Program-made: the position numbers and the translations under genes
Notes under the pieces: model-generated
What the model was told of the DNA's origin: nothing
Database searches by the model: none
Seen by the model: the letters and a program-made list of their open reading frames with translations, nothing else
Shown: positions 46,913 through 55,316 of the stretch, in pieces
Position numbering within the stretch: position 1 is the first letter of the stretch
Layout of the letters: every line of letters starts with the position of its first letter
Assembly (NCBI GenBank): GCA_020638495.1
Contig: JACKIN010000003.1
Span: 62,001-126,000, forward strand
Origin: Geminicoccaceae bacterium
GTDB lineage: Bacteria > Pseudomonadota > Alphaproteobacteria > Geminicoccales > Geminicoccaceae
Direction: 5' to 3'
Length of the DNA stretch: 64,000 bases

Positions 46913-48052
46913 ATGCGAGTCGGGCTCCTGACCAACAATGTCATGCCGCCGCGCGAGGGCATCGGCCGGCATGTGCTGGAGATCGCGAAACGCCTGCCGC
47001 GGCACGGCGTCGAGCCCCTGATCGTCGCCAGGGGCCAGGGCCTGCGCTGGCAGTCGCTCGAGGTCGAGGGTGTGCCGGTCCGGCTCTTTCCCTATCTGCC
47101 GGTCAGGCCCCTGCACCAGGAGGCGCTGCGGCTCGTGCTGCAGCGCTGGCTCGACCAGGGTGCGGAGGGCTGCGACGCGCTGCACCTGCACCTGCCGCTG
47201 CTGCCGCCCCTGCGCACCGCCTTGCGGCGGGTGGTGACCTTCCACAGCCCGCTCCTGAGCGACACGGCGGCGATCGGCGAGCCGGGCCTGAAGGCGGCGC
47301 TGATCAAGGCCAATGCGCGGCTCTTCAGCCAGGCCTACGAGCACGCCCATATCCGGGACGCGGCGGCCCTGGTGGCGGTGTCGGCGAACGTCAGGGACGA
47401 GCTGGCCCGGCATTACCGCCTCCTCGGCCGGCGGGTCGCGGTCATCGGCAACGGCGTCGACACGGGCGTCTTCACATACCGGGGCGGGCCGCGCCCGCCG
47501 GATGCCGACGGGCGGCGGAGCGTGCTCTATGTCGGCCGCCTCGGCTATCGCAAGGGGCTGCACCGCCTGCTCGACGCCTTCGCCTGCCTCGGCGACGGCA
47601 GGCTGCGGCTCGAGCTCGCCGGCGAGGGGCCGTTGCTGGAGAAGCTCCAGGCGCAGGCGCGGAATCTCGGCATCGCCGAGCGGGTCTGCTTCCTCGGCTT
47701 TCTCGACGGGCCTGCCTTGCTCGCAGCGCTCCACCGGGCAGCGGTCCTCGTCAACCCGGCCGATTACGAGAGCGGGCCTTTGACCCTGCTCGAGGCGATG
47801 GCCGGCGGCACACCCGTGGTGACGACGTCAACCGGGCTCGCGGCCGAGTTGCCCGAGCCTCGACCCTGCGTCGTGGCCGAGCGCAACCCGCTCGATCTCG
47901 CCACCGCGATCGCGCGTGTACTCGCCGACCCGGAGGCGGCTGCCGCCATGGCCAGGCAAGCGCGGCGGCTCGTCCTGGAGCGCTTTGCCTGGGACGACGT
48001 GGTGCGCCGGCTGGTCGATCGCTACGGTCATGGCGAGCGGCTGGCAGCATGA
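46913..48052 (+). CDS. Glycosyltransferase family 4 (GT-B)
   Basis: 379 residues from ATG 46913 (a TTG at 46904 lies in the previous gene). The N-terminal half opens MRVGLLTNNVMPPREGIGRH; the C-terminal half has the Glycos_transf_1 signature RSVLYVGRLGYRKGLHRLLD and the donor-binding YESGPLTLLEAMAGGTPVV with the E-x7-E motif. It is a retaining GT-B enzyme acting at the cytoplasmic membrane face on lipid-linked glycan. It overlaps the next gene by 4 bases. Confidence 0.88.
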   Translation: MRVGLLTNNVMPPREGIGRHVLEIAKRLPRHGVEPLIVARGQGLRWQSLEVEGVPVRLFPYLPVRPLHQEALRLVLQRWLDQGAEGCDALHLHLPLLPPLRTALRRVVTFHSPLLSDTAAIGEPGLKAALIKANARLFSQAYEHAHIRDAAALVAVSANVRDELARHYRLLGRRVAVIGNGVDTGVFTYRGGPRPPDADGRRSVLYVGRLGYRKGLHRLLDAFACLGDGRLRLELAGEGPLLEKLQAQARNLGIAERVCFLGFLDGPALLAALHRAAVLVNPADYESGPLTLLEAMAGGTPVVTTSTGLAAELPEPRPCVVAERNPLDLATAIARVLADPEAAAAMARQARRLVLERFAWDDVVRRLVDRYGHGERLAA

Positions 48053-49908
48053 GCGAGCTGCTGCCGGTGGTCGTCGAGCAGCCGCGCGATCTGATCGTCT
48101 GCTTCGGCTTCGACCTGGCGAAGCGGCGCCGGCAGCCCTGGCACGTGGCGCATGGCCTGGCCCAGGGGCTGGCCGCCCGGGGCCGGGCCGTCACCATCGC
48201 CACGGACGTCGCGGCCGAGGATGACCGGTCGGCCGACTACATCGTGCACGGCTGCGGCCGGCTGATGCAGCGCGGGCGGCCGACGCCGGCACTCCGCCGC
48301 TTCGCCGAGGCGCTGGCACCGGCCCGCATCTACATCCTCACCGGCACGGCCGCCCTCGCCCGCATGGCACGGCTCGACCTGGGTGCGCCGACCGAGCTGA
48401 TCGTCGCGAGCCCGCTCCTGCGGCTGCGCGAGATCCTGGCCGTGGGGCCGCTCGAGCTCTGGCGCGAGCGGCGGCTGATGCTCCTGCCGCTCGTCAATGC
48501 CCTGCTGCCGGGTTGCCTGGTCAGGGCCGGCTATCGCCGCTCCGGGGCGGTGCGGCCGATCTATCTGAGCGAGGCCGGCCGCGAGCGCTTTCGCGCCATC
48601 GGCCTGCCGCCCGGCCCCGTGCTGCGGCCCCAGGTCGAGGCACCGCCGATCATGCTGCGACCACGGCTGCTGGCACCGGAGGCCGTGCCGGTCGTGGCCT
48701 ATCTCGGGCCGCCCTTGGCGCTGCGCGGCGCGCATCTGGCGCTCGGCGCCTTCGAGGCCGCCGTGGCCCGCGGCCTCGACGCCCGGCTCCTGCTCCTGCT
48801 GCGGCCGGACGTGCCGCCGGCGGTGATGCGGCGCTTCGTCGAGCGGGTGGCCCGGAGCCCGGCCGGGGGGCGGATCGAGGTCACGACCGAGATGCTGGGG
48901 GTCGCCGAGCTCGCCCGCGCCATTGCCGGGGTCGACGCCTTTCTCCTGCCCTTCCAGGCTCCCGTCTCGGAGGTGCCGCTCGTGGTCATCGAGGCGGGGC
49001 TAACCGGCCGGCCGGTGATCACGCTCGAGGCACCAGGCGTCAGCGAGCAGGTGCTGGCCCTGGGCGGCTTCGTCGCCCGGACGCCGGAGGAGCTGCCGCA
49101 CGCGCTGATCCGCGCCCTGCGGCAGCGGCAGGACATGCTCGCGGTCGACCCGGGCTCGTGGACCTCCTGGCCGCGCGCGGTCTCGGCCATGCTGGACGCC
49201 CCGGTGCCGCCGTCCCTGCCCCAGCGGCTGATCGCCCTCTGCGGTGTCGACGGCACCGGCAAGAGCTTCCTTTGCGAGCATCTGCGCCGGCATTTCGCCG
49301 AGGCGGGGATCGCAAACCGGCACGTCTGGAGCCGGTTTCGCAACTATCTCTCGAAGCCGCTCCTGGCTCTGGCCCGGCTCACCGGCCACAACTACAAGGT
49401 CGAGACCGGCGGGGTGCGAATCGGCTACCACGATTTCGTCGGCCGGCCCTGGCTCGTCTGGCCCTTCCTGGCGCTGCAGGCGATCGACCAGGTGCTCGAC
49501 ATCCTCTGGCGCTACCATCTCGGGCGGCGTGAGCCCATTCTGGGCGACCGCTGCGTCCTCGACACGCTGGTCGACCTCGCGATCGACACGGGCCTCGACG
49601 ATGTCGTCATCGACCGGCTCGGGCCGCTGCTCGTGGCGCTGCTGCCGCGACCGCGCCTGGTCGTGCTGATCGAGCGGCACCCGCTGCGCATCCAGGAGCA
49701 GCGGCCGGACGCCCTGCTCGATCGCCATTTCCATCGCCGACGGCTGCTCTATCGCCGTCTCGCCGAGCGCTTCGACCTGCCGGTCGTCGACAACAACGGG
49801 CCGGTGGCGCGCACGCTCGAGGCCATCCTGGCGCTGGTGCAGGAGCAGAATTCGGGCATCGGGGCGGGCATGGCGCCGACTGCCGCAGCCGAGAGGACCG
49901 GCCAGTGA
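48049..49908 (+). CDS. Fusion: GT4-like glycosyltransferase + thymidylate-kinase-like P-loop domain
   Basis: 619 residues. The first ~375 residues resemble a GT-B glycosyltransferase: LIVCFGFDLAKRRRQPWHV at the start, then VPVVAYLGPPLALRGAHLAL and PLVVIEAGLTGRPVITLEAP with a donor-site Glu. From about residue 390, LIALCGVDGTGKSFLCEHLR carries a Walker A of the thymidylate-kinase family. REPILGDRCVLDTLVDLAID and PRLVVLIERHPLRIQEQRPD correspond to the nucleotide kinase core and lid. A single frame spans both. The kinase half might phosphorylate a sugar, lipid or nucleotide; the role is unknown. Confidence 0.82.
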   Translation: MSELLPVVVEQPRDLIVCFGFDLAKRRRQPWHVAHGLAQGLAARGRAVTIATDVAAEDDRSADYIVHGCGRLMQRGRPTPALRRFAEALAPARIYILTGTAALARMARLDLGAPTELIVASPLLRLREILAVGPLELWRERRLMLLPLVNALLPGCLVRAGYRRSGAVRPIYLSEAGRERFRAIGLPPGPVLRPQVEAPPIMLRPRLLAPEAVPVVAYLGPPLALRGAHLALGAFEAAVARGLDARLLLLLRPDVPPAVMRRFVERVARSPAGGRIEVTTEMLGVAELARAIAGVDAFLLPFQAPVSEVPLVVIEAGLTGRPVITLEAPGVSEQVLALGGFVARTPEELPHALIRALRQRQDMLAVDPGSWTSWPRAVSAMLDAPVPPSLPQRLIALCGVDGTGKSFLCEHLRRHFAEAGIANRHVWSRFRNYLSKPLLALARLTGHNYKVETGGVRIGYHDFVGRPWLVWPFLALQAIDQVLDILWRYHLGRREPILGDRCVLDTLVDLAIDTGLDDVVIDRLGPLLVALLPRPRLVVLIERHPLRIQEQRPDALLDRHFHRRRLLYRRLAERFDLPVVDNNGPVARTLEAILALVQEQNSGIGAGMAPTAAAERTGQ

Positions 49909-51017
49909 TCTACGTCTTCTACAACAACGATCCGCTGGCCCAGGACCAGGGCGGCGGGGCCGAGCATTTCCGTGGCCTGCATCGAGCACTCCTCAAGTCG
50001 GGCCTCGAGTTCCACCTGGTCGCCGCCCGCCTGCAGCAGGGACGGGCCGCCCAGCACATCACCTATGTGTCGGAGAGCTCGAACTTCCTGCGCTTCTTCT
50101 GCGGCCTCTGGGTCTGGTTCTGGCGCAACCGCAAGACGTTCCGCGCCGCCGACGTCTTTCATTTCCACCGTAATTACGCGGCCTGGCCCAAGCTCATCAT
50201 CTGCCCGGAGCAGGGTCGCGTGCTGATCAGCTACCACAATGTCAGCGGCCGGGTGCTGGAAGGCTGGCTCGGCCGGATCGGCAGGCCACTCAGGCGGGCC
50301 ATGCTGCTGCTCGAGCGGCGTGCCGTGCGGCTGGCGGACGCCATCATCTGCGTCAGCGGCCGCGACCGCGAATCGCTGCAGGAGGCGGTGGCACCGGCGC
50401 CCTTTGCGGCCGCCAGCGTCATCCCGGCAGCCTTCGACGACCGGATCTTCGCCGATCGCCCCGCTTCCCCGCCCGGCCCGGCCCTCGCCCATCGCCTCGT
50501 CCTGCTCGGCCGGATCAGCCACCAGAAGAACGTGCCGCTCGCCGTCGCCACGCTCGAGGAGCTGGTGGCCCGCGGCCGCGCGTTCACGCTCACCATCGTC
50601 GGCGAGGGCGAGGACAGCCCGGACCTGATTCGCCGCATCGCCCGCTCGCCGGCCAGGGAGCGCCTGACCTGGGTCGGCCGGGTGCCGCACGACCAGGTGC
50701 CGCAACTGCTGGCCGACCACGGCATCCTCCTGCTCACCAGCCGCTACGAGGCCTCGCCCACGGTGGTCAAGGAGGCGCTGAAGGCGATGCGCCCGGTCGT
50801 CTCGACCGATGTCGGCGACGTCGCCGACTGGCTGGACGAGGGCCAGTCGGGCTTCCTCCGCGATCCCGATCCCAAGGCGCTCGCCGATGCGGTCGAGGCC
50901 GCCGCCTGCCTCATCCACGAGGGTGGCTACCGGCAGGGCAGCCGGGTCGACCGGCTCGACGAGGATTCGATCATGAGCGAGGTGGTCCACCTCTACCGGC
51001 GGCTCCAGGCCGTTTGA
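49905..51017 (+). CDS. Glycosyltransferase family 4/1 (GT-B)
   Basis: 370 residues from GTG 49905, overlapping the previous stop (GTGA). N-terminal IYVFYNNDPLAQDQGGGAEH contains the glycine-rich acceptor loop. The C-terminal domain has HRLVLLGRISHQKNVPLAVA, LTIVGEGEDSPDL and LTSRYEASPTVVKEALKAMR with the E-x7-E donor motif. It overlaps the flippase start by 4 bases, so the whole block is one operon. Confidence 0.88.
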   Translation: MIYVFYNNDPLAQDQGGGAEHFRGLHRALLKSGLEFHLVAARLQQGRAAQHITYVSESSNFLRFFCGLWVWFWRNRKTFRAADVFHFHRNYAAWPKLIICPEQGRVLISYHNVSGRVLEGWLGRIGRPLRRAMLLLERRAVRLADAIICVSGRDRESLQEAVAPAPFAAASVIPAAFDDRIFADRPASPPGPALAHRLVLLGRISHQKNVPLAVATLEELVARGRAFTLTIVGEGEDSPDLIRRIARSPARERLTWVGRVPHDQVPQLLADHGILLLTSRYEASPTVVKEALKAMRPVVSTDVGDVADWLDEGQSGFLRDPDPKALADAVEAAACLIHEGGYRQGSRVDRLDEDSIMSEVVHLYRRLQAV

Positions 51018-52306
51018 TCGCCGCGCTCGGCCGGGGCTTTCGGGCGGTCCTGCCGCCCGCGGCGCTCGGCCGCCTCGTCGCCATGGGCGGCAGCCGGGCG
51101 CTGGCGGCCGGCCTCGGCCTGATCGCCACGATCCTGATCGCCCGGGGCCTCGAACCGGCAGGCCTCGGCCTCTGGTCGATGGCGCTGGCGGTCCAGGGCA
51201 TCGCCCTGCATCTGGGCGAGGCGGGGCTGCGCTCGATCGTGACGGTCGAGATGGCGGCCCGGCCCGAGGCCGGACGGGCGCTGCTTTACCGCTATCTCGG
51301 CCTCAGGCTCGCCATCAGCACGGGCGTGATCGGGCTCGCGGTCGCCGGCGCCCGGCTCGTCGGCATCGCCGACTGGCCCTATCTGGCGCTGCTGCTCACC
51401 AGCCTCTGGCCCATCGCCCTGCAGCTCGACTGGCTGCCGCTCGCCCATGGCCAGACGGGCCAGGCGGGGCTCCTGCTCCTGATCCGCCCGGTCGTCTTCG
51501 TCCTCCTGCTGCTCGCCTTGCCGCTCGCCGGCGACCCGGAGCGCCTGGCCGTGCTCTTCCTCGCCGCCTGGTGGGTGGCGGCGGCGGCCACCTGGCCCTG
51601 GCTACGGCTGGTCCGGCAGGCGCCGGTGCGGGCTGCCGCCCCGGGCCGGCGCCGGCTGCTGCGCCTCGCCTTGCCGGTGGCGGTGGCGACGGTGGCGAGC
51701 CAGCTTCTCCTGAGCCTCGACCTGCTCCTCGTCGGTGCGCGGTTCGGGCCGGCCGTGGCGGCGCAGTACTACCTCGCCTCGGCGATCCTGGTGGCCGGGC
51801 TCGTCGTCGCCAATGGCCTCGGCCAGGCCGCCCTCGCTCGTCTGGCGGCGGCAACCGGGACCGGCTTTCGGGCAGCGCTCGAGGCCGACCTCCGGCTGGT
51901 CGGCGCCGTCGCAGCACTCGCCGCCGTCACTGTGCTCGGCGTCGTGCCGCACCTCCTCCCGCCCGCCTTCGGCGCCGCCTATGCGCCCGCCGCGAGCCTG
52001 CTCGTCTGGCTCCTGCCCTGGTTCGTCCTGCAGCATGCGACGGCGGTGCTGCAGGCGGGGATGACCGCGGCCCGGCTCGGCGACCGGCAGCTTCGGGCGG
52101 CACTCTGGCTGGTCGCAGCACTCGTGCCGGGGCTGGCGCTCGCCTGGTGGTTCGGGGATCTCCGCCTCTTCGCCCTCGCCCGCGGCCTGGCCGAGCTGGT
52201 CCGGGTGGTGGCGCTCTGGCGCGGCCTGCCGCCGGCGCTGCGGCCGCTCAGTGCGCGGCACCCCAGCTTCGGCCGGCGCCGACGTCGACGACGAGGGGCA
52301 CGGTGA
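51014..52306 (+). CDS. Polysaccharide flippase (Wzx/MATE-like, polysaccharide_synt family)
   Basis: 430 residues from TTG 51014 (TTGA overlap with the previous stop). About twelve hydrophobic segments are present, starting GSRALAAGLGLIATILIARG and LEPAGLGLWSMALAVQGIAL, the typical N-terminus of O-antigen flippases. It probably translocates the lipid-linked oligosaccharide built by the preceding glycosyltransferases. Its last 59 bases overlap the 3' end of polA on the opposite strand. Confidence 0.85.
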   Translation: MIAALGRGFRAVLPPAALGRLVAMGGSRALAAGLGLIATILIARGLEPAGLGLWSMALAVQGIALHLGEAGLRSIVTVEMAARPEAGRALLYRYLGLRLAISTGVIGLAVAGARLVGIADWPYLALLLTSLWPIALQLDWLPLAHGQTGQAGLLLLIRPVVFVLLLLALPLAGDPERLAVLFLAAWWVAAAATWPWLRLVRQAPVRAAAPGRRRLLRLALPVAVATVASQLLLSLDLLLVGARFGPAVAAQYYLASAILVAGLVVANGLGQAALARLAAATGTGFRAALEADLRLVGAVAALAAVTVLGVVPHLLPPAFGAAYAPAASLLVWLLPWFVLQHATAVLQAGMTAARLGDRQLRAALWLVAALVPGLALAWWFGDLRLFALARGLAELVRVVALWRGLPPALRPLSARHPSFGRRRRRRRGAR

Positions 52307-54980
52307 GCTCGGCAGCACCCTCCATGACCGTCCGGATGACATCCCGGGCTGGCTCGACCTGGTCCTCGGGCACCTCGAAGACCAGCTCGTCGTGGACCGA
52401 GAGCAGGAGCCGGGCCTCGAGCCCGTCACGGTCGATGGCGCGCGCGACGCGGCGCATGGCGCGCTTCATGATGTCGGCGGCGGAGCCCTGGATGGGGGCG
52501 TTGATGGCCTGGCGCTCGGCGTAGGCCCGCCGCGCCGGCTGCTTGGAGAGGATCTCCGGGATGAAGCAGCGGCGGCCGAAGAGGGTGAGGACGTGGCCCT
52601 GCTCGCGAGCCTCCTCCTTGGCCCGCTCCATGTAGTCCCTGACACCCGGATACTCGGCGAAATAGGCCTCGATGAAGGCCTTGGCCTCGGCCTGCGGGAT
52701 GGCGAGGCGCTGGGCGAGGCCGAAGGCGCCGATGCCGTAGATGATGCCGTAATTGATCATCTTGGCCCGCCGGCGCAGCTCGCCCGAGACGTCGGCCACG
52801 GGCAACTTGAACATCTTGCCGGCGGTGACGCTGTGGATGTCGGTGTCCTGGGCGAAGGCGTCCTTGAGCGCCTGGATGTCGGCCATGTGGGCGAGGACGC
52901 GCAGCTCGATCTGCGAGTAGTCGGCGGAGACCAGGGCGTGGCCTTCCGCCGGCACGAAGGCCTCGCGGATCTTCCTGCCTTCCTCGGTGCGGATCGGGAT
53001 GTTCTGCAGGTTGGGGTCGGTCGAGGAGAGCCGGCCGGTCGAGGTGGCGGCCAGCATGTAGGAGGTGTGCACCCGGCCGGTCCCGGGCACGATCTCCTCG
53101 ACCAGCGATTCGGTGTAGGTGCGGGTGAGCTTCTGGAGCTGGCGCCAGTCGAGGATCACCTTGGGCAGCTCGTGGCCCTGGGCCGCCAGGTCCTCGAGGA
53201 TGTCCGCGCCCGTGGCATGGGCGCCGGTCTTGGTCTTCTTCGCCCCAACGATGCCCATCTCGTCGAACAGGATCTCGCCGAGCTGCCTGGGCGAGCCGAG
53301 GTTGAAGGGCCGGCCGGCGAGCTTGACGGCTGCCTCCTCGAGCTCGGCCATGCGCTGGCCGAACTCGGCGGAGAGCTTCTCCAGATGATGCCGGTCGACC
53401 TGGATGCCGGCCACCTCCATGGCCGCCACGATGGGCGGCAGCGGGCGCTCGAGGCTCTCGTAGACGGTCGTCACGCGCTCGTCGATCAGCCGCCGCTTGA
53501 GGAGCTGCCAGAGGCGGAGCGTCACCTCGGCGTCCTCGGCGGCATAGGGTGTGGCCTTCTCGATCGGCACCTGCGCGAAGCCGATCTGCTTCGCCCCCTT
53601 GCCGCAGACGGACTCGTAGGAGATCGTCTCGTGGCCGAGATGGCGCCGGGCCAGCTCGTCCATGCCGTGGCCGTGGCTGGCGCCGTCGAGCACGTAGGAG
53701 AGCAGCATGGTGTCGTCGAAGGGGGTGATCGGCACCTCGTACCTGGCCAGCACCGCCATGTCGTATTTGAGGTTGTGGCCGATCTTGAGCGTGCCCCGGT
53801 CGGCGAGGACCGGGCGCAGCCGCTCGAGCACTTGGGCGAGCGGCGGCTGACCCTGGAGCCGCTGGCCGAAATCGTCGACATGGCCAAGGGGGACATAGGC
53901 GCCCCGGCCCGGCTCGAGGCTGAGCGAGACGCCGACCAGCTCGGCCTTCGCGACGTTGAGCGAGGTGGTCTCGGTGTCGATGGCGAGGCGGCCGATGGCG
54001 GTCGCCTCGGCGAGGAGGGCGTCGAGCTCGGCGAGGTCGGTGATCGTCCGCCAGACCGGGCCATCCGTGCCCTGGTCGCGGGCGAGGGCCGCGCGCTCCG
54101 CCTCGGCCGCATCGGCGACCTGCTCGATCCGGCCGATCAGCGCGCGAAAATCGTTGGCCTGCAGGAAGGCGAGCAGCGTGGCCCCGTCGATCTGCCCCCT
54201 GACCGAGCCGTCGAGCTCGATTGGCAGGGGCGCGTCGTGGCGCAGCGCCACGAGCCGCTTCGAGAGGCGGGCCTGCTCGGCGAAGTCGATCAGGGTCTGG
54301 CGCCGCTTGGGCTGCTTGATCGTCGCGGCATTGGCCAGCAGCTCGTCGAGCGAGCCGAACTGGTTCAGGAGCTGGGCTGCGGTCTTGACGCCGATGCCCG
54401 GAACGCCGGGGACGTTGTCGGAGCTGTCGCCGGCCAGCGCCAGGCAGTCCTGGACGAGCTCGGGGCCGACGCCGAAGCGCTCCTCGACCTCGGCCGGGCC
54501 GATCATCCGGCTCTTCATCGGGTCCCACATGACGACACCCGGGGCCACGAGCTGCATCAGGTCCTTGTCGGAGGAGACGATGACCACCTCGCGATCGAGC
54601 GCTCGCGCCCGGTCGACATAGGTGGCGATCAGGTCGTCGGCCTCGAAGCCCGGCACCTCGACGGCGGGCAGGCCGAAGGCGCGCGCCGCGTCGCGGACCA
54701 GGGCGAACTGCGGCACCAGCTCCGGCGGCGGCTCGTCGCGATTGGCCTTGTAGGCCTCGTAGATCTCGTTCCTGAAGCTGACCCGGCCGGCATCGAAGAC
54801 GACGATCATGTCGTCGTCGGCATGGTCCTGCATCAGCTTGAAGAGCATCGACGAGAAGCCGAAGACGGCATTGACCGGCGTGCCGTCGCCGCGGGTCATC
54901 GGCGGCAGGGCGAAGAAGGCGCGGAAGATGTAGCCGGAGCCGTCGACGAGGACGACGCGGGGCTTCGTTGGCTCGCTCAT
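52248..54980 (-). CDS. polA: DNA polymerase I
   Basis: 910 residues with all three domains. The 5'-3' exonuclease occupies about residues 1-290 (VVLVDGSGYIFRAFFALPPM; GDSSDNVPGVPGIGVKTAA). The 3'-5' exonuclease has LAIDTETTSLN, IGHNLKYDMAVL and TPYAAEDAEVTLRL, which supply the DEDDy acidic residues. The polymerase has VSADYSQIELRVLAH, RRAKMINYGIIYGIGAFGLA and LLSVHDELVFEVPED. It fills gaps in repair and Okazaki-fragment processing. Length is normal. Confidence 0.97.
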   Translation of the reverse strand: MSEPTKPRVVLVDGSGYIFRAFFALPPMTRGDGTPVNAVFGFSSMLFKLMQDHADDDMIVVFDAGRVSFRNEIYEAYKANRDEPPPELVPQFALVRDAARAFGLPAVEVPGFEADDLIATYVDRARALDREVVIVSSDKDLMQLVAPGVVMWDPMKSRMIGPAEVEERFGVGPELVQDCLALAGDSSDNVPGVPGIGVKTAAQLLNQFGSLDELLANAATIKQPKRRQTLIDFAEQARLSKRLVALRHDAPLPIELDGSVRGQIDGATLLAFLQANDFRALIGRIEQVADAAEAERAALARDQGTDGPVWRTITDLAELDALLAEATAIGRLAIDTETTSLNVAKAELVGVSLSLEPGRGAYVPLGHVDDFGQRLQGQPPLAQVLERLRPVLADRGTLKIGHNLKYDMAVLARYEVPITPFDDTMLLSYVLDGASHGHGMDELARRHLGHETISYESVCGKGAKQIGFAQVPIEKATPYAAEDAEVTLRLWQLLKRRLIDERVTTVYESLERPLPPIVAAMEVAGIQVDRHHLEKLSAEFGQRMAELEEAAVKLAGRPFNLGSPRQLGEILFDEMGIVGAKKTKTGAHATGADILEDLAAQGHELPKVILDWRQLQKLTRTYTESLVEEIVPGTGRVHTSYMLAATSTGRLSSTDPNLQNIPIRTEEGRKIREAFVPAEGHALVSADYSQIELRVLAHMADIQALKDAFAQDTDIHSVTAGKMFKLPVADVSGELRRRAKMINYGIIYGIGAFGLAQRLAIPQAEAKAFIEAYFAEYPGVRDYMERAKEEAREQGHVLTLFGRRCFIPEILSKQPARRAYAERQAINAPIQGSAADIMKRAMRRVARAIDRDGLEARLLLSVHDELVFEVPEDQVEPARDVIRTVMEGAAELTVPLVVDVGAGRSWGAAH

Positions 54981-55012
54981 GGTGCGTCTCTAGCGCACTG
55001 GCGTCCGCCAGC

Positions 55013-55283
55013 CTAGGAGCCTGTCCGAGCAATAGCCACCGCCTGCATCGCTCTCTGGCGGGCGAGGGCAAGGAGCGGCGACGATGGCGATGCCACAGCA
55101 TCGGCAAGGCGGCGTGACGCGGGCCTCGCCCGCCAGAGAGCGACCCGAAGGGCGCGCCCTTCCTGGCTTTGGGCCACGTCGACCGGCCCTGCCGATGGCC
55201 CCGCATCGCGGCGGGCCGGTCTCCTCGCCCAAAGCTAGGAAGGGCGCGTGCAGGCAGTGGCCATTACTCGGACAGGCTCCTAG
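55013..55283. mobile_element. MITE-like element, 271 bp, triple nested hairpin with CTAG ends
   Basis: Outer arms begin CTAGGAGCCTGTCCGAG at 55013 and its exact complement ends at 55283; similarity extends about 33 bases with three mismatches. Inside, 55051-55067 pairs perfectly with 55124-55140 (CTCTCTGGCGGGCGAGG), and 55153-55174 pairs with 55227-55248 at 21 of 22. CTAG at each end fits a 4-bp IS5-type target duplication. No gene is carried. It fills most of the polA-glpK gap. Confidence 0.8.
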
Positions 55284-55316
55284 ATTGGCCTTGCGAAGAC
55301 GGCGACGGAGTGTGCG

